A DNA stretch of 64,000 nucleotides, from NCBI RefSeq assembly GCF_014642875.1, contig NZ_BMJC01000004.1, positions 606,070 to 670,069 of the forward strand. Reading direction: 5' to 3'. The notes under the pieces are model-generated. The model saw only the letters and a program-made list of their open reading frames with translations. It was not told the DNA's origin and did not search any database. The translations under genes and the position numbers were made by a program. Each line of letters begins with the position of its first letter. Positions within the stretch are counted from its first letter, which is position 1. Origin of the DNA: Puia dinghuensis. Lineage in GTDB: Bacteria > Bacteroidota > Bacteroidia > Chitinophagales > Chitinophagaceae. Positions 40,872 through 49,217 of the stretch are shown in pieces.

Positions 40872-41020
40872 GCCGGGAGCACCGGCCGGCCAAGGACGCC
40901 GCCACCGCCAACTGCGGCGGGCGGCATCCGAAGCACTTCGATGGCTGCTTAGCAGCCGGCAACGGAAAGGACATTCTCCTTTTCTTGAGAACAAAAAGCT
41001 GACCCCGTGAAAACGGTGTC
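40872..41020 (+). ncRNA. multi-hairpin leader of the slipin-rtcB operon
   Basis: A series of strong hairpins before the slipin start: GCCGG/CCGGC (40872-40886), a GC-rich GCCGCC/GGCGGC stem (40898-40925), CGAA/TTCG (40929-40940) and GGCTGC/GCAGCC (40943-40957). The last is a GAC-CCGT/ACGG-GTC hairpin with a GAAA tetraloop (41001-41020). No reading frame or promoter is evident in 40849-41122. The region is best seen as a structured 5' untranslated RNA. Confidence 0.5.
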
Positions 41021-41122
41021 ACCTCGCGGGACAAGAACAGGCGAAAAACCCGAACTCCGGTTCCGCATCCAGCGAAGGGCAGGTGCAAACGGCTTATTTA
41101 AAAGACTGATAAAACAAAGAAT

Positions 41123-42223
41123 ATGAAACGGGTAACTATTAACGCCTATCAAATGGGCCTTGTATTTAAGAATGGAGTTTACCAGCGCCTCCTTCGGGAA
41201 GGGAAATACTGGCTTAGCTTCACCGAGAAGGTCGAAATTTACGATCGGACCAAACCCTTTACCCCGGCCCTCGAACTGAACCTCCTGTTGAAGGACGAAC
41301 AGTTGAAGGACGCCCTCCACCTCGTGGAAGTAAAGGACAACGACATCGTCCTGCAGTATGTCAACGGTTTGCTGAACCAGGTATTGACTGCCGGTCGCTA
41401 TGCATACTGGAAGGGTATCGTCAACTATGATTTCGTAACTGCAGATACCAGCAAGATCGGGATCACGGAGAACATCGACCGGGCAACCCTCACCGGGCGA
41501 CTGCTCGCCGGCTATGTGCGCACCGCCAATGTGGAAGCCTATGAAAAGGCGGTGCTGTTCGTCGACGGTAAATATGATCGCACCCTGGAAAGCGGCTTCT
41601 ACTGCTGGTGGAAGAACAACATCATCATCTATGTAGGGAAGGTAGATATGCGGTTGCAGCAGGCGGAGCTCAACGGCCAGGAGATTCTGACGCGGGATAA
41701 GGCTTCCTTGCGTATCAACGCCTGGGCGCGTTACCAGGTGGTGGATATCGAAAAGGCGCTCTTGCAGAACAAGGAGTTCGAACGGCAGCTGTATGTAGCC
41801 TTTCAGTTGGCGCTTCGGGAATACATCACCGGGCTCAACTTCGACGAGTTGCTCGAAAAGAAAGATGCCATCGTACCTTACATCCTGGAAAAAGTCGCTC
41901 AGGAGGCAGAAACCCTTGGGGTAAAAGTCGCAGGTTTTGGCATCCGGGATATCATCCTGCCGGGTGATGTAAAGGAGATCATGAACCAGGTGCTGGTCGC
42001 CGAGAAAAAGGCCCAGGCCAATATTATCCTGCGTCGGGAAGAAACCGCCAGCACGCGTAGCCTGCTGAATACGGCAAAATTGCTGGAAGATAACCCGATG
42101 TTGTATAAATTGAAGGAACTGGAATACGTCGAAAAGATCGCCGAAAAGGTCAGCACGATCAGCGTGAATGGCAATGGCGTATTGATCGATCAGCTGCGGC
42201 AGATCTTTAGCGGCGAAAAATAA
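41123..42223 (+). CDS. slipin (band-7/SPFH) family protein without membrane anchor
   Basis: 366 residues. The C-terminal half (about 170-340) is a band-7 domain with LRINAWARYQVVDIEKALL, LREYITGLNFDELLEKKDAIVPYI and GVKVAGFGIRDIILPGDVKEIMN, followed by the typical EETASTRSLLNTAKLLEDNP coiled coil. There is no hydrophobic anchor. Before the domain are three copies of a strand motif of about 30 residues (12-41, 74-103, 142-172), with the pattern L.F..G...R.L..G.Y..W. It starts after the tRNA-like leader and precedes rtcB by 9 bp. Slipin-RtcB pairs recur in bacteria, and a scaffold role for the ligase is plausible. Confidence 0.92.
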   Translation: MKRVTINAYQMGLVFKNGVYQRLLREGKYWLSFTEKVEIYDRTKPFTPALELNLLLKDEQLKDALHLVEVKDNDIVLQYVNGLLNQVLTAGRYAYWKGIVNYDFVTADTSKIGITENIDRATLTGRLLAGYVRTANVEAYEKAVLFVDGKYDRTLESGFYCWWKNNIIIYVGKVDMRLQQAELNGQEILTRDKASLRINAWARYQVVDIEKALLQNKEFERQLYVAFQLALREYITGLNFDELLEKKDAIVPYILEKVAQEAETLGVKVAGFGIRDIILPGDVKEIMNQVLVAEKKAQANIILRREETASTRSLLNTAKLLEDNPMLYKLKELEYVEKIAEKVSTISVNGNGVLIDQLRQIFSGEK

Positions 42224-42232
42224 AACAAACCA

Positions 42233-43633
42233 ATGGCAAAGTTAAAATTAAGAGGAAAGGATCTTCGCGCGCTTGGCTACCCGGAAGCACCGGTGATCAG
42301 CATCGCGATGAATATCATGGAAAAGGAATACAAATTCGAGAAGGAGGAAGTAGTTATGGATTTGCTGCGGAAGATATTGGCAGCTCCTGTAGAATATGCA
42401 AATGATGCAGTGCTGGGCCTCATCGCCCAACAGCTGATCCCAAAAGAGGACCCCGAAGGGATGAATGTCTCTCTCAACAAGACAGGTATTGCTTTCAACG
42501 TCTTCGGCGGCGAGAATATAGAACAAGGCGCGATGAACCAGATGTACCAGGCGGCGAAACTGCCTGTTGCTGTGGACGGGGCCCTGATGCCCGACGCCCA
42601 TTCGGGTTACGGGCTGCCCATCGGCGGCGTGCTGGCAACGGAGAATGCCGTCATCCCTTATGGGGTAGGCGTGGACATCGGTTGCCGGATGTGTCTTTCG
42701 GTATTCGACATCGACCCGAAAGAGCTGATCCAAAAGGAACAGTATTTTACGCGGGAGTTGAAGGAAGCGACGCTGTTTGGCGGTGGCCGGCAATTCGATC
42801 AGATCGCTTCGCATGAAGTGCTCGACCGGCCCGAATTCGACGAGATAGCGGTGCTGAAGGGCTTGCAGGGCCGGGCTGCCCGGCAACTGGGTTCTTCCGG
42901 ATCGGGCAACCACTTCGTGGAGTTTGGCATCGTAGAGATCGGAGCAGCCGACCCCATGCTTGGACTCGCTCCCGGAAATTATCTGGGGCTGTTGTCTCAC
43001 TCCGGTTCGCGGGCCCTTGGCGCATCCATCGCCAACCATTATACGCGCATCGCCAAGGAAAAACGGCGACTGCCCGGGGAGGTCGGTAACCTGGCATGGC
43101 TGAGTTTGGACGAACAGGAAGGCATCGAATACTGGCTGGCGATGAACCTCGCCGGTGATTATGCATCCGCCTGCCATCATATCATCCATGAGAAGATCGC
43201 AGCCCAGCTGGGCCGCGAGCCCATCGGCCGGGTGGAGAACCACCACAACTTCGCATGGAAAGAGATCGTCGAAGGTCGTGAATGCATCGTCCATCGGAAA
43301 GGCGCTACACCTGCCGGAAAAGATGTCCTGGGTATCATCCCCGGCTCGATGACGGCGCCTGGCTATATCGTAAAAGGCCGGGGCGAGACGGCGTCACTAT
43401 CCTCCGCCGCGCATGGCGCCGGCCGGAAGATGAGCCGCACCGCAGCAATGAACTCCATCACGCATCACCTGATGAAGGAAACGCTCGAAAAACATGGAGT
43501 AAAACTCCTGGGTGGCGGCCTCGACGAAGCGCCCCAGGCGTATAAGGACATCGGGGAAGTGATGCGCAACCAACAAGAGCTGGTCGATATCGTGGGCCTC
43601 TTTACTCCAAAGATCGTCCGGATGGATGGCTAA
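42233..43633 (+). CDS. rtcB: RNA-splicing ligase RtcB
   Basis: 466 residues. It has the full RtcB signature: PDAHSGYGLPIG (about 120-131), the metal ligands Asp148 and Cys151 in GVDIGCRM, GSGNHFVEFG, LLSHSGSRALG, NHHNFAWKE, HRKGATPA, and the guanylated His394 in AHGAGRKMSR. RtcB joins RNA ends bearing 2',3'-cyclic or 3'-phosphate to 5'-hydroxyl ends using GTP and Mn2+. The protein has an N-terminal extension of about 70-90 residues relative to the E. coli enzyme. It is co-transcribed with slipin 9 bp upstream, and its stop overlaps the convergent hydrolase gene by 4 bp. Confidence 0.96.
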   Translation: MAKLKLRGKDLRALGYPEAPVISIAMNIMEKEYKFEKEEVVMDLLRKILAAPVEYANDAVLGLIAQQLIPKEDPEGMNVSLNKTGIAFNVFGGENIEQGAMNQMYQAAKLPVAVDGALMPDAHSGYGLPIGGVLATENAVIPYGVGVDIGCRMCLSVFDIDPKELIQKEQYFTRELKEATLFGGGRQFDQIASHEVLDRPEFDEIAVLKGLQGRAARQLGSSGSGNHFVEFGIVEIGAADPMLGLAPGNYLGLLSHSGSRALGASIANHYTRIAKEKRRLPGEVGNLAWLSLDEQEGIEYWLAMNLAGDYASACHHIIHEKIAAQLGREPIGRVENHHNFAWKEIVEGRECIVHRKGATPAGKDVLGIIPGSMTAPGYIVKGRGETASLSSAAHGAGRKMSRTAAMNSITHHLMKETLEKHGVKLLGGGLDEAPQAYKDIGEVMRNQQELVDIVGLFTPKIVRMDG

Positions 43634-44553
43634 TGCTGCCCTATCACCGCAGGCGCCGCACTACGCCGCTTCTCCGTCGTATCTAACAAATCGATAATCG
43701 CTTTTTCAATCTTCTCCTTTTCCGCGAAAGCGATCAAATGCCCTCTTCCTGGTATCATCCGAATATCCAGTGAGGGGGCATTTACTAAATGCTCCCGGGC
43801 AAAGCTGGCATTGGTGGTATCCACCAGCCCATCCTTCTCACCTTGCACGTAAATAACGGGGACATGAATACGCTGCCATAAAGGCAGCATCTTTGTCAAC
43901 TCCTCCTTATGATGGATCTTCTCCTGGTTGGCCGTCTGTAGCATCCGCGGGACAACCCAATGGATCAGCGGATTTTCAACGGGATAGGTAAACCAGAATA
44001 TCTTCTCCTGACCCGGTCCAAGCGGCGGAGCCACCAGCACCAGCCCATCGACCAGCTCCGGGTAGTCCATAGCCAGGCGACAGGCGATGGGACCGCCATA
44101 CGACACACCCACGACGATGATAGGATGATGCGCCTGCTGCAGGCTATCCAGCATCGGCCTGATAATACCAGCCTGGGCGCTGATATCCGGCAGGGCCTCG
44201 GCCAGTCCGCTATAACCATATCCCGGCCTGTCTACAGCATACATGGTCGCCCTGCTCAACAGGGAACTGTCTGCCAGGTAATTTTTCCAGTAACTGAGGG
44301 AGCTGGGAGCGCCATGGATGAACAGGATGGATGCATCCGGGTTGTTCCCGACGGTGATATAACGCACCTTCCGGCCTTTTGCCTCATAATAGCCGAGATG
44401 CGGGTTGACATGAAAGCCATGGAACCAGGAGACCAATTCCTTGTCATCCATCCTGAACTGTACCAGCCTGTCAAACACAAGGAGAAGGATGATAAGGAAA
44501 ATAAGCAACCCGACAACGGTGCGGAGTAAGATCCGGCCGATTCTTGCAATCAT
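43630..44553 (-). CDS. alpha/beta hydrolase with N-terminal membrane helix
   Basis: 307 residues. One hydrophobic helix at about 10-28 is followed by the hydrolase domain, with the oxyanion-hole HGAPSS, the nucleophile elbow GVSYGG, an acidic residue in YVQGEKDGLVD and the catalytic His in GRGHLIAF. It should hydrolyse an ester or similar bond on the periplasmic face. The substrate is not indicated. It overlaps the end of rtcB by 4 bp, and no functional link is implied. Confidence 0.9.
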   Translation of the reverse strand: MIARIGRILLRTVVGLLIFLIILLLVFDRLVQFRMDDKELVSWFHGFHVNPHLGYYEAKGRKVRYITVGNNPDASILFIHGAPSSLSYWKNYLADSSLLSRATMYAVDRPGYGYSGLAEALPDISAQAGIIRPMLDSLQQAHHPIIVVGVSYGGPIACRLAMDYPELVDGLVLVAPPLGPGQEKIFWFTYPVENPLIHWVVPRMLQTANQEKIHHKEELTKMLPLWQRIHVPVIYVQGEKDGLVDTTNASFAREHLVNAPSLDIRMIPGRGHLIAFAEKEKIEKAIIDLLDTTEKRRSAAPAVIGQH

Positions 44554-44598
44554 AGATTAGAAATAACGGTTATATCCTATCCGATACTAACACTAAAA

Positions 44599-45870
44599 TT
44601 AGGCAAAAATCGCCATCTTCTCCTGCAATAACTTCTTCTCCGCCAATGAAGGAGTCAGCAGCCAGGCCTTCTCCAACAACCGCCGGGCTTCCGGAAGATT
44701 TCCCGCCCGCCCGTACAAGTCGCCAAGAACGGCTGCATAGATATAATGCTGCTCCAACAGACCCGCGATACCCGGAATATCCAGGATGGCATCTACTGCC
44801 GCCGCTACCCCGGCCGTCTGCGCAAGGATGATCGCCCGGTTCAATTTGACGATCGGTATCGGCTTCTGCTCCAGCAAAAGATCATACAAACGTAACATCA
44901 GCTCCCAATTGGTCGACTCGAAATCCGGCGCAAGACAATGCTCGGCGGCAATGGCCGACTCGATATGATAAACCGAAAGCACATCCCCGGTAGAGGACGA
45001 AATGAGAAAATGATACCCCATCTTTATCAGCTGCTGATCCCATTTTCGCCGGTCTTGCTGCTGCAACAAAATGATTGTATTGTCCTCGCCAAGCCTGCTG
45101 CCAAATCTGGACGCCTGGAAACACATCAGCGACATCAACGCAAAGCCCGCAGGCTGGGCCGTCATCTTATGCTCGGTCAACAGCTTGCAAAGCCGCATTG
45201 CCTCCGCACACAGGTCATACCGGATGAGCTCATCGGCTTTTGAAGAATTATAGCCCTCATTGAACAACAGGTACAGCACTGTATATACTGTCTCCAATCG
45301 GTGATTCAGCGCCAGTCCCGTCGGGATCTCAAACTGGATATCATGCTTGCTGATAGATTCCTTCGCGCGGTACAACCTCTTCTGAATCGCCGATTCAGTG
45401 GAGACAAGCGCCTTGGCTATTTCCTGCACTCCAAAGCCGGACACCGATTTAAGCGTAAGCGCCACCTGGTCTTCCTGGTTCAGACCGGGATGACAACAGG
45501 TGAAGATCATCCGCAACTGGCTGTCCGCAATTTCTGTATCGAGAAAGAATTGCTCGATGGCAATTTCGGTATCCGACTGTAGCCGCTTCGATAGTTCGGC
45601 GGAGATATTCGCCAGTTTCTGTTGTCGCCTGATCAGATCGATCGTCCGGTTGCGGGCCACCCGCATCAGCCAGGCCGAAGGATTGTCCGGCAGCGCCCCG
45701 AATTTCCAAACCTGCAACGCTTTCAAAAAAGTCTCCTGCACCGTATCTTCTACAAGCTCCAGGTTCTGGATACCGAAGATGCGTGTCAAAACGGCGATCA
45801 TCTTCCCCGCTTCGTGACGGAAAAGATGATCGACCAGTTGCTGCGGCGAATTGCCGGGTGTCGCTTTCAT
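44599..45870 (-). CDS. ECF42-type sigma factor with C-terminal TPR-like domain
   Basis: 423 residues. Region 2 (HLFRHEAGKMIAVLTRIFGIQNLELVEDTVQETFLKALQVW) and region 4 (DQVALTLKSVSGFGVQEIAKALVSTESAIQKRLYRAKE) occupy the first 200 residues. The remaining 220 form an all-helical domain with LNRAIILAQTAGVAAAVDAI and YAAVLGDLYGRAGNLPEARRLLEKA, a TPR-like extension. This architecture, with a DGPF protein encoded beside it, defines the ECF42 group, in which the extension replaces an anti-sigma factor. It lies 2 bp after the DGPF gene. Confidence 0.92.
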   Translation of the reverse strand: MKATPGNSPQQLVDHLFRHEAGKMIAVLTRIFGIQNLELVEDTVQETFLKALQVWKFGALPDNPSAWLMRVARNRTIDLIRRQQKLANISAELSKRLQSDTEIAIEQFFLDTEIADSQLRMIFTCCHPGLNQEDQVALTLKSVSGFGVQEIAKALVSTESAIQKRLYRAKESISKHDIQFEIPTGLALNHRLETVYTVLYLLFNEGYNSSKADELIRYDLCAEAMRLCKLLTEHKMTAQPAGFALMSLMCFQASRFGSRLGEDNTIILLQQQDRRKWDQQLIKMGYHFLISSSTGDVLSVYHIESAIAAEHCLAPDFESTNWELMLRLYDLLLEQKPIPIVKLNRAIILAQTAGVAAAVDAILDIPGIAGLLEQHYIYAAVLGDLYGRAGNLPEARRLLEKAWLLTPSLAEKKLLQEKMAIFA

Positions 45871-45872
45871 TA

Positions 45873-46217
45873 CTAGCCCATTGGAATGATCTCGCGCACT
45901 TCAACCGAACCCTGGTAGCCAAAGTCGGGGAAGCCAAAAGCCATTTCCGATGCTTCCTGCAGCGTCTCCGCCTTGATGATCAGGTAACCACCTACCGATT
46001 CCTTGCCTTCGGCGAAGGGGCCATCGGTGATAAGAGGTTTCTTACCCTGAACCATCTTTCCATCCCGTACCAGGGGTGCTCCGCCGACATAACGGCCCTT
46101 GGCGGCGAGCTGGCCTATCCAGTCCATCCACTTCTGCATTGCCGCCTGCGATTGTTCGGGCGTGAAATTCAGGTCTTCGTAGTAAGGACCGCGGAACACG
46201 AACATAAACTCTTTCAT
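45873..46217 (-). CDS. DGPF/YCII-family protein, partner of the ECF42 sigma factor
   Basis: 114 residues. The ferredoxin-like fold has an acidic start (EFMFVFRGPYYEDLNFTPEQSQAAMQKWMDWIGQLAAKGRYVGG) and the motif LITDGPFAEGKESVGGYLII that names the DGPF group. Many of these proteins are encoded next to ECF42 sigma factors and depend on them for expression. Its own function is unknown. It is the first gene of the two-gene unit, with its stop 2 bp from the sigma start. Confidence 0.92.
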   Translation of the reverse strand: MKEFMFVFRGPYYEDLNFTPEQSQAAMQKWMDWIGQLAAKGRYVGGAPLVRDGKMVQGKKPLITDGPFAEGKESVGGYLIIKAETLQEASEMAFGFPDFGYQGSVEVREIIPMG

Positions 46218-46300
46218 GGTGATCTTTTTTAAAAGTTAAAGATGTATTCGTGATAATGACGGATAACGAAAAGCCGGTCGGACAAAAAATAAAAAAATTT

Positions 46301-46882
46301 TTACTCCCTGACAATGTTGTAAATGCGTATCTGCTGCGTAAAAGCCTGGTTGCTTTCGGGCCGGGCATACAGGGTCCGCACCACATCCATTCCCTTCACC
46401 ACCTTGCCAAAAGCTGCATAACCCTGGCCGTCGGGGTTATTCTCACCACCAAAATCAAACCCCGGCTGGTCACCCACACAGATAAAAAACTCCGTTGTAC
46501 CCGTCCCCGGCTTGTCCCGGGCAAGAGAGATGACCCCGTCCTTATGAAGGATATGCGTCTCCCGGGTCGCCTCGTGCGGGACACCGGGCAGGCTGATGGC
46601 TTTGCTGTGGTTGGTCTTCCAGATGCCACCCTGTATCAGTTGAGAGATTGGCGCCCCTGTCACCTGGTTATCCTCGTTCAGCACCCGGTAAAAGGAACCA
46701 TTCTTATAAAACCCGGAGTCTACGTAGGACAAAAAGGCACCCGCCGTTTTTGGTGCCTGCCGGCGATACAGTTCGACCTCGATGTCCCCGGCCGATGTCT
46801 GGATCAGCACATGCGGGGTATCCGGGTTGCTGTTAGAATGACAAGCAGCCAGTAGCGCGATCAATAGCAGGTACCTTTTCAT
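46301..46882 (-). CDS. cyclophilin-type peptidyl-prolyl isomerase, lipoprotein
   Basis: 193 residues. A short signal ends in the lipobox AAC (Cys14). The cyclophilin core has GDIEVELYRRQAPKTAGAFLSYVDSGFY, FYRVLNE, GVISLARDKPGTGTTEFFICVGDQPGFDFGG and GYAAFGKVVKGMDVV. It probably folds periplasmic or outer-membrane proteins at the envelope. It lies alone, divergent from the MarC gene across about 30 bp. Confidence 0.92.
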   Translation of the reverse strand: MKRYLLLIALLAACHSNSNPDTPHVLIQTSAGDIEVELYRRQAPKTAGAFLSYVDSGFYKNGSFYRVLNEDNQVTGAPISQLIQGGIWKTNHSKAISLPGVPHEATRETHILHKDGVISLARDKPGTGTTEFFICVGDQPGFDFGGENNPDGQGYAAFGKVVKGMDVVRTLYARPESNQAFTQQIRIYNIVRE

Positions 46883-46912
46883 AGATAGTCACAATTTAGC
46901 GTAATATTGTTT

Positions 46913-47572
46913 ATGCATTTTGACCTTCCTTTCCTGAATAACATCTTTATCGGATTCCTTTCTCTTTTCCCTGCGGTAAACCCGGTCGGATCGGCTTTTA
47001 TCGTCGACCCCCTCCTGGGCGACCTCAGCTATCCGGAAAGAAAACGGGCAGCAAAAAGGGTGGCTTTCTATTGTTTGGTCATCTGCACCGTATCGGCCCT
47101 CATCGGCAGCTGGATCATGAAGCTTTTTGGCATCTCCATTCCCATCGTGCAGCTGGCGGGTGGGGTCCTCATCTGCCGCATGGGCTGGCAACTGCTCAAT
47201 ACCGACACGGTGAAGGGGGAAAAGGAGACGGCCCAACCCGTCCGCCGTCCCGGGGACATCGACAACCTCCTCTTTTATCCTATTGCTTTCCCGATGTCGA
47301 CGGGGGCCGGTACCATCTCCGTTATTCTGACGCTGTCCGCCCATGAGAACGAGACCGGTATCCTCACGCATTTCCTCAACCTGGGCGCTCTCTTCATCGC
47401 CATCGTGCTCATCTGCGTACTCATCTATATCTGTTACGCCAACACCGCCCTACTCATCCACCGGCTGGGCCCGAGAGGGGAGCAGATCGTCAACCGCCTC
47501 AGCGCCTTTCTCGTCTTCTGCATCGGCATGCAGATCGCCTGGTCAGGCATCCGGGCCCTGTTTAAGCTATAA
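46913..47572 (+). CDS. MarC-family integral membrane protein
   Basis: 219 residues from the ATG at 46913; the in-frame TTG at 46907 is not preferred. Six hydrophobic helices and the family stretches FLSLFPAVNPVGSAFI, RMGWQLLN and FPMSTGAGTISVILTLSAHE identify MarC. Despite the name, a role in multiple antibiotic resistance is not supported; the function is unknown. The 3' end overlaps the convergent ABC ATPase gene by 6 bp. Confidence 0.92.
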   Translation: MHFDLPFLNNIFIGFLSLFPAVNPVGSAFIVDPLLGDLSYPERKRAAKRVAFYCLVICTVSALIGSWIMKLFGISIPIVQLAGGVLICRMGWQLLNTDTVKGEKETAQPVRRPGDIDNLLFYPIAFPMSTGAGTISVILTLSAHENETGILTHFLNLGALFIAIVLICVLIYICYANTALLIHRLGPRGEQIVNRLSAFLVFCIGMQIAWSGIRALFKL

Positions 47573-48406
47573 GCAACCTTTTATCTCCGCCAGGGTATCC
47601 ACAAACACCTTATCCTGCCGCAGATCGTGCCTCCAGGCAAGACCTCTTTCAATAAGGTCGATCTCGCGAATAATCGTCGAACCCTCTTTGCCCGACTCCT
47701 TCCCCAGGATAAAAACCGTATCCGAGATCTCCACCGTCGTCGCAATATCATGCGACACGATAATCAGCGTCTTCAGCTCATCGGAGAGGGATACCTGTAA
47801 CAACAGTTCGGTCACCTTGTCGAGCACACAGATATCCAGTCCGGAAAAGGGCTCATCCAGCAATAAGAAATTACTTCCTTTCAGCAGCTGCTGGATGATA
47901 CTTACCCGTTGCTGCTGTCCGCCGGACAGCTGGGCCGGATAGCGTTGCAGCACATCGGTAATGTCGAACCTTCCCGCATACTCACGGATGGCGTCTTCCT
48001 CTTTGCCCGCCAATGCGGGGTTCTTCCGGGCCGCCAGCAACAGCGACTGCCGCACCGTCCGCCACCCGAACTGATAATAATTCTGGAAGATAACCCCCAT
48101 ATCCCCCGCCCGGACAGGCCTTTCGCGCCACACTTCTATCGATCCGTTACCGGACTCCACGGGCTTCCGCTCACGAACAGTGATCGTCCCCCCGCTTGGC
48201 TTCTGCAACCCCGAAAGGACACGGAACAATTGCGTCTTGCCAATGCCACTCCGCCCGATAAGCGAGACCACCTGTCCCTGTTGCAACCCCGGCCGGACTA
48301 TATCCCGGACAGTAAAGTCGATGTTGCGAAGGATGCATTTATCATCATAGTATAAGGAAATATCCTTTGCCTGTAAGAGCACATCATTTTTGGTATACGC
48401 AGTCAT
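47567..48406 (-). CDS. ABC transporter ATP-binding protein of the OmpA-fusion operon
   Basis: 279 residues from the ATG at 48406; an upstream in-frame start would add 27 residues that do not fit the family. Walker A GRSGIGKTQ, ABC signature LSGGQQQRV, Walker B FLLLDEP and the switch His in SHDIATT are all present. Together with the permease it resembles SsuB/TauB-type importers. It is the last gene of a six-gene operon and is separated from the permease by 13 bp. Confidence 0.92.
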   Translation of the reverse strand: MTAYTKNDVLLQAKDISLYYDDKCILRNIDFTVRDIVRPGLQQGQVVSLIGRSGIGKTQLFRVLSGLQKPSGGTITVRERKPVESGNGSIEVWRERPVRAGDMGVIFQNYYQFGWRTVRQSLLLAARKNPALAGKEEDAIREYAGRFDITDVLQRYPAQLSGGQQQRVSIIQQLLKGSNFLLLDEPFSGLDICVLDKVTELLLQVSLSDELKTLIIVSHDIATTVEISDTVFILGKESGKEGSTIIREIDLIERGLAWRHDLRQDKVFVDTLAEIKGCL

Positions 48407-48419
48407 AGCCTCATTAATT

Positions 48420-49175
48420 TTAAAGATTCGTATAAGAAAATAACCAGTGGCGCAACAATCCGAGTAGATAGTCGAAACAAAGCCCAAGCCCGAAGACTAC
48501 CCCTTGTAACGCCAGTACATGAGGCAAGTCATTATACTTATTGTATTTGATCAGCAGGGTTCCGATGCCGCCTTCGCTCATGTTCAGCCCTTCTACCATC
48601 GTGATCATCATCCAGGCGATAGCGAAATTCTGCCGCACGATCTCGAACACCTGGTCGGCCTTGCCTACGATGATCACTTCATAAAGGGTCTGCCACCGGC
48701 TATAGCCCAGGGTCTGACAAAGCTCGAACTCCTGCGCAGGCGTCCGGACGATCACCGACAGAAAGGACGTCATAAAAAAAGGCACGATGCCAAACACCAG
48801 CAGGGACAGTTTCAAGGCGCCGCCGTCCTTGGTCAACAGGGTGAAGATGAAGATCAACCCCGTCAGCGTCAGATACCGGCATTTTACGAGGAACTGTGCC
48901 ATCGGCTGGAAAAAAGGCAGCACCGACAAATAGCTGAACAGCAGCGTAAGCACTATGGAATAGACAAGGGCCTTGAGGGTGAGCACCAGGCTCGCCAGCA
49001 GATTATCGAACAGAAGCCTCGTCGCCAGCAGCTGTCCAAGCCCATCCAGTATCTGTATCGGACCAGGGATCAGCCCACCGGGGCTCAGCTGCCAGAGTAC
49101 CAGGAAAAACAATACCTGCAACGCCACCATGATTAATAAAGAACTCCGGCTAATGGTCTCAAAAGGCTTAAACAT
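48420..49175 (-). CDS. ABC transporter permease (SsuC/TauC-like)
   Basis: 251 residues from the ATG at 49175. About six membrane helices and the EAA-type cytoplasmic loop (ELCQTLGYSRWQTLYEVIIVGKADQVFEIVRQNFAIAWMMITMVEGLN) mark a binding-protein-dependent inner-membrane permease. It should pair with the ATPase downstream and with the OmpA-fused solute-binding protein upstream. The solute is unknown. Confidence 0.92.
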   Translation of the reverse strand: MFKPFETISRSSLLIMVALQVLFFLVLWQLSPGGLIPGPIQILDGLGQLLATRLLFDNLLASLVLTLKALVYSIVLTLLFSYLSVLPFFQPMAQFLVKCRYLTLTGLIFIFTLLTKDGGALKLSLLVFGIVPFFMTSFLSVIVRTPAQEFELCQTLGYSRWQTLYEVIIVGKADQVFEIVRQNFAIAWMMITMVEGLNMSEGGIGTLLIKYNKYNDLPHVLALQGVVFGLGLCFDYLLGLLRHWLFSYTNL

Positions 49176-49217
49176 ATTTGAAGATTTAAAGTGGGGGGCC
49201 GCAAGGCCCCCCATTGA

